A stretch of DNA of 64,000 bases from Pleodorina starrii. Its lineage: Eukaryota > Chlorophyta > Chlorophyceae > Chlamydomonadales > Volvocaceae. The position numbers and the translations under genes were made by a program. The stretch is from assembly GCA_030267565.1 (NCBI GenBank), contig BRXU01000001.1:5270001-5334000 (forward strand), in the 5' to 3' direction. Positions within the stretch are counted from its first letter, which is position 1; each line of letters starts with the position of its first letter. The notes beneath the pieces are model-generated. The model was not told the origin of the DNA. It saw only the letters and a list, made by a program, of their open reading frames with translations, and made no database searches. This document shows positions 24,071-35,641 of this stretch, piece by piece.

Positions 24071-26572
24071 ATGTCTCATCAGTTGACAAACCCCGTGCGG
24101 CATGTCCTACGTGGGAGACGGGCCACGTGCACCCCAAGGAGGATCGCTTCTCTTTCTGCAGTTTATAAAACAGCACCGGCAGCCCAGGGGTTGCTAACGC
24201 CGGAACAAGTCGCGCAATTCCATCGGGACGGTAAGGCCGCATCGGCAAGACCTTTTGGGCATGAAGGCTTTATGTTACAAGCTTATGGCATTTCTAGGAT
24301 TTCTTGTGCTGGAGCGATTTGCCAGCCCGGAGGATTGTGCGCGACTACGTCAGCGCATGGAGACGCTCTTGCACGAGTTCGACCCAAAAACGATATCTAT
24401 ATTTACGACGAAAAACCAGGTCGGTTTGGGGTTGGCCCGTGACGCAGGCAGAAACGCTGCTAGGGTTTGCCGTGGACGTAAGGAGCCTGGCCCTGCACGC
24501 CACGCTAGGCACGGCCACGCGAACTGAAGTTGTACCTCACATCCCCCCTGCATGGCACAGGTCCAGGAGACAGACAACTATTTTCTCAACAGCGCTAGTG
24601 ACGTGGGATTCTTCTTTGAAGACAAGGTTGGTTGTCCATCACAAGGAAGGGGAGGGAGTTAGGGGGAGTCAATGTGGGTTTTGGCTGCCAGGACCCTCTT
24701 ACCAGCCTTCTTCCCTCCCATTCCAGGCGTTCGATGAGGAGGGCAAGCTGCGTCAGGCCAAGGAGCTCAGCATTAACAAAGTCGGGCACGGTATGTATTG
24801 CGGCGGCACAAGTAGAAAGCCCCGCGTCGCCGCGTGTGTGTGTGCGTGCGGATCGACGTGCTTAGCCCTTGGAGCCCCTGCACACTTATACAATCTCGTC
24901 CGAATGGTCCTTCCAACTTCAAGCCCTGCTTTCCCTCTAACTGTAGCTTTGAATAATCTGGCCCCGTCCTTGCCTTTCCTGTTCTTCTTGCGCAGCACTC
25001 CACGACCTAGACCCTGTGTTCCGGGAATTCTCTCGCTCGGCGGCGGTCTCCAACGTTCTGCGCAGCCTGGGCTACAAGCGGCCGCTGCCGGTGCAGGTGG
25101 GTTATCCCACCTCCGCGCCAGGATAGGAGCGCAACGGGACACTGGGTCAGTCCGTCTTCGCGAGGTTGCATGCCCATCACCTCGCGCCTAGCCCTTTCGC
25201 GCTGGCTGTCGCCAGGGCCGCACGCTTAAGCCTTGCGGTCGTCCAAGTCACCGTGCAACCGTCCGCATGCAATCAACGGACCAGCGCGCGGGGCAACCCC
25301 GCGCACCGGTGATTTCTACTACCCGATGACTCCGCGCTTCGTTCTAGCAGGGCCTTGGTTCCTGCCCTTATATCCGGTCTGTTCCCTGGCGCTCATCTCG
25401 GCCCTGGTCCACCCCCCGCCCCGGTGTCTGGTCCCCGCACCCGCACTGCACTGCACGTCGCAGTCGATGTACATTTTCAAACAGCCGTCCATCGGTGGCG
25501 AGGTGGTGCCGCACCAGGACTCCACCTTCATACACAGCAACCCGCTCAGCTGCGTGGGTACGTTCCCCCATGGGCTTGGGCCGGGGCCTGTGTGTAACGC
25601 CGGGAGTGCATGGCTGAATGATGACTCAAGTTCCCCATCCGAGTATTCACACGTTCGGGGGCACGAGTATCCCGCACCCATGCGTGTGTGCGCTGCCCTG
25701 TTGCAGGGCTCTGGTGGGCATTGGAGGACGCAACTCGGGACAACGGGTGCCTCTGGGCGCTACCAGGTGCGGAGCGGTCCAGCCGATGTCCATGGCACCA
25801 CCTCACGTTCAGGGCATTGTCGCAGACTCGCAGTCGGGCCCATGGCCTACAAAACGCTCTTACATCATTAGCCATCTGCTACTTTCCACCTGCGCCGTCG
25901 TGTTTCTCCCAGCCATTCGCCATATGCCAGTACAGCGATTATGCTCCTCTGGATTTCGATCTCCTGGCCACCATTTGCCCCCTGTCCGGGACCGGCAGGC
26001 ATTCACAAGGAGGGCCTCAAGCGCCGATTCCTGCTGGCGCCAGACGGCAGCGTGTCCTTCGACGGACCGCGGCCGATGTACGACATGTCGGCCTTCGTGC
26101 CGCTGGAGTGCCCCGCAGGGACGCTGGTGCTGTTGCACGGCGAGAACGTGCACTACTCGGCGGAGAACACCAGTCCCGTATCGCGCCACTCGTACTCGAT
26201 GCACCTGGTGGAGAGTGCCCCCGGCGTGACCTGGTCGCCGGACAACTGGTGCGTGCGCGGTCGGCATGGGGGCAGAAGGGGATCTAGGGCGTTGGACGAA
26301 GGGGAATGCGGCTGAATTTCCAAGCCGGGGCTCGTTGCAATGCGATTTGGCACTGGCACTTGCGAAGGCAAGAACAGCTTACGGCCTGACAGGGCGTTGC
26401 GGTATGTGGAGACTGTCTTGTCAGATTGATAAGTGTTGCTCGGTCAACGCGCGTTCCAGTGGCGCTAACCTGAGTCGCCGGCCGACGATGTCATGGCCCC
26501 GACTACACATCCCGCTTTCCTTACAGGGCCCAGCGGTCTCCGGACAACCCCTGGCAACCGCTCTACGGCTGA
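24071..26572 (+). CDS. Phytanoyl-CoA dioxygenase domain protein (PHYHD1-like), intact copy
   Basis: Fe(II)/2-oxoglutarate-dependent oxygenase; the substrate is not predictable. Exons: 24071-24230, 24298-24419, 24561-24626, 24727-24790, 24996-25096, 25464-25557, 25707-25766, 25999-26248, 26527-26572; 963 nt, 320 residues, all in phase. After a basic leader the fold starts [14 protein letters not shown]. Then come [18 protein letters not shown] and [15 protein letters not shown], both typical of the PHYHD1 branch. The iron ligands are in PHQDST (His and Asp) and the distal His of [15 protein letters not shown]; the arginine that binds 2-oxoglutarate is in SPVSRHSY. It ends in NPWQPLYG. Exons 3-9 lie inside the 2.9-kb duplicated block, while exons 1-2 are unique to this copy. 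Confidence 0.93.
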
Positions 26573-27463
26573 GTTGCGACATGGCCGGCGCTACTGGCGC
26601 TACCTGGCGCACACCGCAGGGCCCGTCGGGCGCTGCTATTTTCGATGTCTGCCTGTTGAGCCCGCTCTGAACGTGCGTCACGTGCCACTGCTGCGCTGCG
26701 CCGGAACTTGGGTGGTTCTCTTCGGGGCGAGCTTTTCGGACCCGCGATTCTCATGTGGCTAAGGAATGACACGCGGGGCATGCGACACGGGAGGAAGCCA
26801 AAATGGGGGCCACCCCGCGTCGAACTGGCGGAATTGAATTAGTTCAACGCCCCACAATGGTCCAGTTTTTACTTGTGTTGTGGTTCAGTAGTTGTTTGGG
26901 ACATGACTGCTGTTGACATCCTGGGGGAAGAGCGTGGGCGGGCGGTAGGCGTGCCCACCGGCGGCGTCCCGGTATGGCTGGCGGAAATTGGCAGGCGTAC
27001 TCGCTATCTACGGTTGGCAGGTGTATATTCGGCGGTGGCGCGGTACGCCTAACCAATATAGGAGTGTGGCGGAGGAGTTAGCGGCTGGCTTTAAGTCGGC
27101 GACTTGAGATGACTGCCGTGGCGGCGTCTATGGTGCCCGCAGGGACGGCTGGCGACCAACAGCCAACGGAAGCCGTACGACTATTTACCGGATTTCTCCA
27201 GGCTAGCCTTTGCGTTGTGCCGGGTCGGAATTCCACATTGTACATATACCGACCTGTCGCGTCGCCGTCTGAATGCGACTTCACGAGCTCACCGTAGTTG
27301 ACCCTGCTGGTAGAGCTAGTCGGCTAATTCACTGTAACCAGCAAAGCGTGAAGCCTCAATACCACAAACGATTGCACCGCTGCAACTTGAAACCAGCAGC
27401 AGTATCCATGGACGATGTTCAAACTGAAAGTTACAGAATTGGCAGGCGGGCGACTTGCGACAG
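24518..27463. repeat. Left copy of a 2,946-bp direct duplication
   Basis: Every base I compared matches 28608-31553 at a constant offset of 4,090 bp, and every open frame in the two blocks is identical. The block begins in PhyH intron 2, 43 bp before exon 3, and ends inside DTW exon 1. On the left the junction shows only the 3-bp CGC in common beyond scattered matches; on the right identity stops after GACAG. Apparent full identity implies a very recent event or an assembly error. Confidence 0.93.
27408..27463 (+). pseudogene. Truncated first exon of the DTW gene (left copy)
   Basis: Carries the ATG and the first 18 codons (MDDVQTESYRIGRRATCD) of the DTW-domain gene, with its upstream region. 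It is then cut after GACAG and runs into unrelated DNA. The donor site and the remaining cysteines of the CxxC are missing, so it cannot encode the enzyme, although its promoter may still fire. Confidence 0.9.
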
Positions 27464-28607
27464 CGGGCTACGTACGATACGCCCTCCAGCACCGGCCAGT
27501 TGCCCGCTCGGCAGCCAACCACCGTCGCCCCTACCGACACAGCCTTGAAAAGCAGCCACCCACACCCCTACCGCACCCGCCGTCGCTGCGGAGAGCGGCC
27601 CGTCAGGTGCCGATCAGGGTCTAGGTACCGCGCCAAGACAGCCGAGCTCTTGATCTGGCCCAGAGCCTGCAGCTCCTCCTTCTCTTTTCCCTGCTGAGCC
27701 GCCGCCTGCAAAGCCCCGCGGCGGAAGCTGTGGTTGGTCTCGCCCGCATAGACATCCGCCTGCTGCAGATGCAGCCGAATGCGGGCCCCCAACGCCGAGC
27801 TGCTCAGCGGCTCGTTCTTGAACGACTTCCCGTCGCAGCTGAGGGGCCGGAACAAGTAGTCGTCCACGGTATAACCCGCGGCGTCGGGCTGCCTGGCCCG
27901 CCAGACATAGCGAGCCAGCGTCTGGGGAAAGCACAACGCCGGGCGAGTGAAGTTCGGTTGCAGATAAACCGCAGGAGCCCGCTGGAGCCGAAAGGTCTTA
28001 GTGCCACGCTGACGCACACACAGAACGTACGACGTCTCAGCCGCCCACTCCCACGGCGGCGGCAAAGGGAGTCGCCCGTCTGGCACGTTGGGTTGCGCTG
28101 GATCACAGAAGTCGCCCAGCCCCAGCCGGCCGGTGTCGAAACCGCGGGACGCAGTCTGGTACATGGACTGCGCACAGAGCAGGTCTCGGCAGTAGAGCAA
28201 CTCCGTGCGGGCATTCGGCGCCGCCTCCACCTGGCCCAACAAGTACTCGCACAAGCGCTCGTACTTTTCAGGTGCGAGCGGCACCGCGGAGACCTCCTCG
28301 TACCCAGCCAACATCTGCAGCCGCTTGTAGCCCGCGCGGTAGTCAGCGACCCAAGGGCTGTCGCAAGGATTGCCCTCACCCGTGATGGGGTTGTAAGGGC
28401 CCACACGACCAAGCCGCGTAAACCAGCTGCTGAGCGAAGACAGCACGCCCTGCACTGCATCCGGGCCGGGTTCCGGTTGCTTGCGGCCCGGGTGGTTTGG
28501 CTCCCACCTCTCCACCAAGTAGACCAGCAGGTATTCAGGTGTGACGTTGCCCAGCCACAACCCCTCGCCGACGCCGTCGAGCCACGCGGACAACTCGGAC
28601 GCGGCCG
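27464..28607 (-). mobile_element. Interposed 1,144-bp segment with tyrosine recombinase gene fragment
   Basis: Unique DNA exactly between the two duplicated blocks. The open frame (stop at 27568) runs leftward and is still open at the 28607 junction, so its 5' end was lost there; no in-frame ATG occurs at its beginning (the first candidate is TTG). The roughly 345 residues show the tyrosine recombinase pattern: LLYCRDLL then SRGFD (first catalytic Arg), a Lys-rich stretch DGKSFKNEP, the HxxR box NHSFRRGALQAAAQ, and ALGQIKSSAVLARYLDPDRH with the nucleophile Tyr. This resembles recombinases of Crypton and DIRS-type elements in algae. No terminal repeats, and no reverse transcriptase. Confidence 0.8.
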
Positions 28608-31553
28608 CGCGAACTGAAGTTGTACCTCACATCCCCCCTGCATGGCACAGGTCCAGGAGACAGACAACTATTTTCTCAACAGCGCTAGTGACGTGGGATT
28701 CTTCTTTGAAGACAAGGTTGGTTGTCCATCACAAGGAAGGGGAGGGAGTTAGGGGGAGTCAATGTGGGTTTTGGCTGCCAGGACCCTCTTACCAGCCTTC
28801 TTCCCTCCCATTCCAGGCGTTCGATGAGGAGGGCAAGCTGCGTCAGGCCAAGGAGCTCAGCATTAACAAAGTCGGGCACGGTATGTATTGCGGCGGCACA
28901 AGTAGAAAGCCCCGCGTCGCCGCGTGTGTGTGTGCGTGCGGATCGACGTGCTTAGCCCTTGGAGCCCCTGCACACTTATACAATCTCGTCCGAATGGTCC
29001 TTCCAACTTCAAGCCCTGCTTTCCCTCTAACTGTAGCTTTGAATAATCTGGCCCCGTCCTTGCCTTTCCTGTTCTTCTTGCGCAGCACTCCACGACCTAG
29101 ACCCTGTGTTCCGGGAATTCTCTCGCTCGGCGGCGGTCTCCAACGTTCTGCGCAGCCTGGGCTACAAGCGGCCGCTGCCGGTGCAGGTGGGTTATCCCAC
29201 CTCCGCGCCAGGATAGGAGCGCAACGGGACACTGGGTCAGTCCGTCTTCGCGAGGTTGCATGCCCATCACCTCGCGCCTAGCCCTTTCGCGCTGGCTGTC
29301 GCCAGGGCCGCACGCTTAAGCCTTGCGGTCGTCCAAGTCACCGTGCAACCGTCCGCATGCAATCAACGGACCAGCGCGCGGGGCAACCCCGCGCACCGGT
29401 GATTTCTACTACCCGATGACTCCGCGCTTCGTTCTAGCAGGGCCTTGGTTCCTGCCCTTATATCCGGTCTGTTCCCTGGCGCTCATCTCGGCCCTGGTCC
29501 ACCCCCCGCCCCGGTGTCTGGTCCCCGCACCCGCACTGCACTGCACGTCGCAGTCGATGTACATTTTCAAACAGCCGTCCATCGGTGGCGAGGTGGTGCC
29601 GCACCAGGACTCCACCTTCATACACAGCAACCCGCTCAGCTGCGTGGGTACGTTCCCCCATGGGCTTGGGCCGGGGCCTGTGTGTAACGCCGGGAGTGCA
29701 TGGCTGAATGATGACTCAAGTTCCCCATCCGAGTATTCACACGTTCGGGGGCACGAGTATCCCGCACCCATGCGTGTGTGCGCTGCCCTGTTGCAGGGCT
29801 CTGGTGGGCATTGGAGGACGCAACTCGGGACAACGGGTGCCTCTGGGCGCTACCAGGTGCGGAGCGGTCCAGCCGATGTCCATGGCACCACCTCACGTTC
29901 AGGGCATTGTCGCAGACTCGCAGTCGGGCCCATGGCCTACAAAACGCTCTTACATCATTAGCCATCTGCTACTTTCCACCTGCGCCGTCGTGTTTCTCCC
30001 AGCCATTCGCCATATGCCAGTACAGCGATTATGCTCCTCTGGATTTCGATCTCCTGGCCACCATTTGCCCCCTGTCCGGGACCGGCAGGCATTCACAAGG
30101 AGGGCCTCAAGCGCCGATTCCTGCTGGCGCCAGACGGCAGCGTGTCCTTCGACGGACCGCGGCCGATGTACGACATGTCGGCCTTCGTGCCGCTGGAGTG
30201 CCCCGCAGGGACGCTGGTGCTGTTGCACGGCGAGAACGTGCACTACTCGGCGGAGAACACCAGTCCCGTATCGCGCCACTCGTACTCGATGCACCTGGTG
30301 GAGAGTGCCCCCGGCGTGACCTGGTCGCCGGACAACTGGTGCGTGCGCGGTCGGCATGGGGGCAGAAGGGGATCTAGGGCGTTGGACGAAGGGGAATGCG
30401 GCTGAATTTCCAAGCCGGGGCTCGTTGCAATGCGATTTGGCACTGGCACTTGCGAAGGCAAGAACAGCTTACGGCCTGACAGGGCGTTGCGGTATGTGGA
30501 GACTGTCTTGTCAGATTGATAAGTGTTGCTCGGTCAACGCGCGTTCCAGTGGCGCTAACCTGAGTCGCCGGCCGACGATGTCATGGCCCCGACTACACAT
30601 CCCGCTTTCCTTACAGGGCCCAGCGGTCTCCGGACAACCCCTGGCAACCGCTCTACGGCTGAGTTGCGACATGGCCGGCGCTACTGGCGCTACCTGGCGC
30701 ACACCGCAGGGCCCGTCGGGCGCTGCTATTTTCGATGTCTGCCTGTTGAGCCCGCTCTGAACGTGCGTCACGTGCCACTGCTGCGCTGCGCCGGAACTTG
30801 GGTGGTTCTCTTCGGGGCGAGCTTTTCGGACCCGCGATTCTCATGTGGCTAAGGAATGACACGCGGGGCATGCGACACGGGAGGAAGCCAAAATGGGGGC
30901 CACCCCGCGTCGAACTGGCGGAATTGAATTAGTTCAACGCCCCACAATGGTCCAGTTTTTACTTGTGTTGTGGTTCAGTAGTTGTTTGGGACATGACTGC
31001 TGTTGACATCCTGGGGGAAGAGCGTGGGCGGGCGGTAGGCGTGCCCACCGGCGGCGTCCCGGTATGGCTGGCGGAAATTGGCAGGCGTACTCGCTATCTA
31101 CGGTTGGCAGGTGTATATTCGGCGGTGGCGCGGTACGCCTAACCAATATAGGAGTGTGGCGGAGGAGTTAGCGGCTGGCTTTAAGTCGGCGACTTGAGAT
31201 GACTGCCGTGGCGGCGTCTATGGTGCCCGCAGGGACGGCTGGCGACCAACAGCCAACGGAAGCCGTACGACTATTTACCGGATTTCTCCAGGCTAGCCTT
31301 TGCGTTGTGCCGGGTCGGAATTCCACATTGTACATATACCGACCTGTCGCGTCGCCGTCTGAATGCGACTTCACGAGCTCACCGTAGTTGACCCTGCTGG
31401 TAGAGCTAGTCGGCTAATTCACTGTAACCAGCAAAGCGTGAAGCCTCAATACCACAAACGATTGCACCGCTGCAACTTGAAACCAGCAGCAGTATCCATG
31501 GACGATGTTCAAACTGAAAGTTACAGAATTGGCAGGCGGGCGACTTGCGACAG
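28608..31553. repeat. Right copy of the 2,946-bp direct duplication
   Basis: Matches 24518-27463 throughout. On this side the block continues naturally into the rest of DTW exon 1 and its donor, so the right end is the ancestral junction; on the left it abuts the recombinase fragment at an A/G-rich sequence containing GCGGCCGC. Confidence 0.93.
28651..30662 (+). pseudogene. 5'-truncated PhyH-like gene copy (exons 3-9 only)
   Basis: Contains exons equivalent to 24561-26572 shifted by 4,090 bp, with all iron and 2-oxoglutarate ligands intact. It lacks exons 1-2, so the start codon, the leader and the first about 94 residues are absent. Upstream lies the recombinase fragment on the opposite strand. 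It is non-functional unless driven from a new upstream exon. Confidence 0.9.
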
Positions 31554-34500
31554 ATGCATGTAAGCGATAAGAAGGGACGCGTAAACCTGAAATTATGCGT
31601 GACTTATTTGTTTAACGTCCGCAATCCTCGCTCATTGTAGGCGGCCGCACCGTGTCTGCGTGTGTACGGCGCTCCCGACACGACCGTTGCGTCTGCTTGG
31701 GCGAATACTGATTCTGCAGCACCCGCATGAGCTCAAGTGAGTCGCGAAAGGGCGGATGGCTCCGATCCCTGGCGCCAAACCAAACCTTGGGCGGAAGGGT
31801 GTTTCAAAGTGTCTCAAAGCTTGGGACTTGGGGCTTGAAGACACCAGGGGAACCAGCAGCCGATAGGAAGCCCAGACCGCCTCCCGGCCTCTCACTTCTT
31901 CCGCGCAGAAAACGCCTGGCCACCGTACCATTGCTTCAGCGCTGTTTAGACGAGGAGTCGCTGACCGTGGTCGTTGGCCGCAAGCTGCAGGTGGGGCCGT
32001 TAGTCATGACGGTGCGGGATTTCGTAGCCGCGGACGATGTCCGCAGGGCAAAGTCCGGGGTCATAAGTCAGCAGGACTCCGGGGAGATGAGCAGGGCGCA
32101 AAACCCGTCGGGCAAGGTAGACCGGGAGGCGCTGGGCAGAGGTTAGGCACACCGGTACCAGGCGGGCAGTCCGGAGATCGGATGGGGGAGGGCGCAGCTG
32201 CGCGTAAACCCCTCGCACAGCACAGCACAGCACAGCGAAGCGGAGCACAGCCTCCCCCCGAGCATCCCCAGCACCCTGGCTTCCTGATGCGCTGCGTTTC
32301 CATTCTTGTGCATCTTGCACCGATGGGTTTCGCGCGAGCTCGTTCGCTCCCATCCGCCCCCTGGTCCGTTTCCCCGCGCCCCGCAGCACCCTGTCTCGAA
32401 TCCCGCTCTGGAGGCGCTGCTGGACGGGGCGCAGCGGGGCGACTACCCGCTCTATGTGCTGTTCCCCGGACAAGGTAAGACCACCGTTTCGGGCGGGGCG
32501 AGCTCGCTACACCGCACCTGAGCATTCGCACATCTCCAGCATTTGCGGCCGTAACACGTCGGGTTGGTGAGGTAGGACATCAACCCCGGACCTTGTTATG
32601 TCGCTGAGATGCCCACCTTGTACCTTGCCGCCCTGCAGGTGCCCTGGGCCTGGCCGCCCTGACGGAGCGCCCGGCGCACGAGGCCGCGCTGCGCCGCGCC
32701 GCCGGCCGCAAGACAGCGTGCTCCGCCTCTGCTTGCCCCGGCACCGACCTTCCTACTTCCTCCCCCTCGTCGTCTCCTTCGGCAGCAACACCGACTTCAT
32801 CTGCTGACGTCGCAAAAGCGGGACTGGCGGAGGATGCAGCAGCGGCAGCAGCAGCAGAGCGGGGGCCGATGTCACAGGTAGCGGCAGCGGCAGTGGCGGG
32901 AGACCTGCCGGCGCCGGCCTACCTCCTGCTGGTGATTGACGGCACGTGGCGGCAAGCGAAGGAGATGTACCGGGTGGGACTGCAGCCTGAGACGTGGGGC
33001 GCTGCAAAGTGCGGCGCGGGGCAGCCGGGGGCGACACGCTGGGGCAGCGTAAGGCTGCTGGTGGATCACGGCTTAGGAAGACGCGATTTTGACTGACTGG
33101 TGCCGGCGGTGCCGTGTGCCACCCTGTTCGCCGCTGCGCGGTTCCGCGGTACCTTTTATCGACGCCGGCGTGCCGCCCGCACTGCCGTGTGCCCTCCCGC
33201 CTGCAGGCTGTGGCTCCGAGGTGTCTGCCGCCCGGGGGCCCGGGCGTGCAGGTGCGTTGCTGCTGGCGGCTACCGCCCCGCCCACGCCTTCCCCTCGCTC
33301 GCTCGCACACGGAAACGGAACTATGCACACACACGCGCGCGCGCGCGGCAGCCTCTCCCTTCCGTCCGTGGCCTGCCAGATGCCGTCACGGGCTGCACTA
33401 ACACTGCCTGCCTGGCGGAACACCTGGCGGAACACCCACTACGGATCTCATCCTCGCGTTGCTCAGCGCTGTGCGCGGCGTAGCGGTACCCGCGACCAGC
33501 CTCCGCAGCCGCGGCCGCCTCCCCACACCTCTCCACTTGGCCCGATGTTCCGCGCCAATGGCCACAATGACGGCACCGGCGGCGCCCACGCCTGTGCCGT
33601 GACCGCAGGTCGCACTGGCGCCGTCCGATTTGCTGCCGCCCTCCGGATTGCGCCCGCCGGATCGCGGCGGGGGGCAGCGGGAGGCGGGCCGCGGCGTGAC
33701 GGTGCCCTTAGCGGCTGATGCGGCGGGCGATGCGGGTGTCGGTGGCACTGAGGTGATGGGGCACGACGAGACGACGGAGGGAGCCGCCGTCGGGGAGGAG
33801 TCCGCTGCGCTGGGCTACGATCCGGACATGCCGTGTCTCATCCGAAAGGAGCCCGTGGTGGGTTGTGGGGGTGCTGGCGGGGGGTGGGGGACTGGGGTTG
33901 GGGGTAAGAGGACGGGTAAGAGGACGGGAATGGGGCGGAAGGATGTGGGAGGAAGGCAGTGCAACTACGGGTTACTACTACGTATTTTTACGTAAACCTG
34001 TCTTACTGCCATGTATTTATATGTTGAACGTACCAGGCGGGCTTCGTGGGGTGGGGGGACTGGGGTTGGGGGTAAGAGGACGGGTAAGAGGACGGGAATG
34101 GGGCGGAAGGATGTGGGAGGAAGGCACTGCAACTACGGGTTACTACTACGTACTTTTACGTAAACCTGTCGTACTGCCATGTATTTATATGTTGAACGTA
34201 CCAGGCGGGCTTCGTGGGGTGGGGGGACTGGGGTTGGGGGTAAGAGGACGGGTAAGAGGACGGGAATGGGGCGGAAGGATGTGGGAGGAAGGCAGTGCAA
34301 CTACGGGTTACTACTACGTACTTTTACGTAAACCTGTCTTACTGCCATGTATTTATATGTTGAACGTACCAGGCGGGCTTCGTGACCACATACGAGGCGA
34401 CGGCGCGCGCTGTTGGGCTCCTGGAGCGCGACCCGGCTTTGGCTTCGGAGCTTTTGGCGCCGCTGCGGCTGATGACGCGGCTGCAGGTGGGGCGGGCGAG

Positions 34501-34881
34501 TTACGGTATATGGCTTCGAGGAACGACACAGGCGGTAAACCCGGCCGGCACTCGCGTGTTTCATAAATACACGACGGACCCCGAGCTGCGGTCCAGCAAC
34601 GGGCAGGGGCGAGCTACGGCACTCAATGACAGGCACTTTGCCGCATTTGCGGCGTTCTTTGCACGGGCCTCGATTGCTCGCGGTCAAGTCGTTCGCCACG
34701 CCGCCATCGGTGGCAGTTGCACAGCATTTTCACCGTGCTCAGCAAATTCTGTATGGAAACAAGCGTCGCAAGGAAATTGCATGATGAATTATTTCCATGT
34801 TGCCATCCCCTTTTGCAGGCCGCTTTCTCGCCGGCGATCCTTTCGAGAATGCGTGCGGAGCAGGAGCCGGGCAAGGACTAG
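31498..34881 (+). CDS. DTW-domain tRNA-uridine aminocarboxypropyltransferase (DTWD2-like)
   Basis: Predicted to transfer the 3-amino-3-carboxypropyl group from S-adenosylmethionine to uridine in tRNA (acp3U), the known activity of DTW proteins. Exons: 31498-31559, 31641-31736, 31909-31990, 32387-32474, 32639-32973, 33207-33251, 33609-33857, 34373-34486, 34819-34881; 1,134 nt, 377 residues, all in phase. Seen: the zinc-type cysteine block CDRCMRPHRVCVCTALP; LILQHPHE; LYVLFPG; the family signature DGTWRQAKEMYR (D-x-T-W variant of the DTW motif); LIRKEP; and FVTTYEATARAVGLLE, which closes the fold. Two Ala/Gly-rich insertions (in the exons at 32639 and 33609) enlarge it relative to bacterial TapT. 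The first exon lies partly in the duplicated block. The 33858-34372 intron is a tandem repeat. Confidence 0.92.
32215..32252. repeat. CACAG microsatellite in DTW intron
   Basis: Consecutive CACAG units similar to the AGCAC-rich tract at 1593-1640 in the kinase intron. Simple sequence. Confidence 0.6.
33880..34384 (+). repeat. 168-bp tandem repeat, three copies, filling a DTW intron
   Basis: Units start at about 33880 (partial), 34037 and 34205, with the true exon at 34373 being the next phase. They differ at only a few bases. Each unit holds CGTACCAG, then GCGGGCTTC (identical to the first nine coding bases of the next exon), then GTGGGG, so each carries a plausible acceptor, a 9-nt in-frame micro-exon (Ala-Gly-Phe) and a donor. 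The repeat arose by duplicating the intron's body with the start of exon 8. Confidence 0.92.
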
Positions 34882-35641
34882 AGTCGTGTGTAGATTATTT
34901 ACATTTGTCGATACCGGTATTTCTTACATATGTTCCTGGCGTTGATATCCACAGGCACTCTTGAGTCGCAGGTTACCGTGCCTGAGTTGGGGCTGGTTGG
35001 GGTTGTGAATGTTCCTACGTCCAAAGGCCTACCTTGGCCTATCAAGGGCCTATCGACGCCCGACATCATGCAAGTAGCCTTGTAACTTCGCAGTTATGAC
35101 AGCAAACTGTTGCTGTCCGCTGGTTGCAAAGCAACTGATCCCAGCGCCAACAGGCGTCAACTGCCAAAGACGAGAGCCTCGGACCCCACTTGCAGCTCGA
35201 GGCTGGCGGCTTGCCTTGTTCATAATTGCTGCAAGCAGTAACATCTACTGGTCGATCGCGCACGTTTTATGCCTTTTACTGCATTATATCTACGGGACAC
35301 TAATCCTATCTAGGTTAGGTTTTTGATACCATGACACCTGAGAGGCCAGCGACTTTCAAGCCTTTACTTCCGTATATGCAATATCACACGGAACCCCGGC
35401 GAAGTGCCGAGCTACCGGGCGGTGCCGCTCGAGCTTCGGTCGCTGGGGCTGCCGCGAACTTGAACGGTGCAGATCGGCCGTCCACCTCTCCGCTAAATTC
35501 CCTCAACCGCTTGACACGGCTTGGATCAATACAATTTGTCTATCGCCGGAGCTCGGCAGAAGTTCAGACCGAATCGCCCAGAACGGCAAGTAAATGAAGT
35601 AATTGGATGAATCGCAGCCGAGCCTCGGCTCCGTCCTGCAA
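34882..35641. other. Intergenic, with a possible upstream exon of the next gene
   Basis: An ATG frame at 35331-35590 (MTPERPATFKPLLPYMQYHT) ends at a GTAAAT donor-like site and could be a 5' exon of the following membrane gene, but its phase does not fit the acceptor at 35614. Otherwise nothing is recognised. Confidence 0.35.

Noticed and set aside
27273..27548. A 91-codon frame at the end of the left duplicated block
   Set aside because: It starts in the intergenic region. Only the part from 27408 is the truncated DTW exon, and the rest is junction read-through.
24518..31553. Reading the two 2.9-kb direct repeats as LTRs of a retroelement
   Set aside because: They contain host exons of PhyH and the start of DTW, have no TG...CA ends, and the interior lacks gag or reverse transcriptase.
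33865..34566. A 233-codon open frame with a repeated GYYYVLLRKPV peptide
   Set aside because: It is the 168-bp intron repeat (divisible by three) read through. Downstream it is out of frame with the DTW exon, which has the conserved residues.
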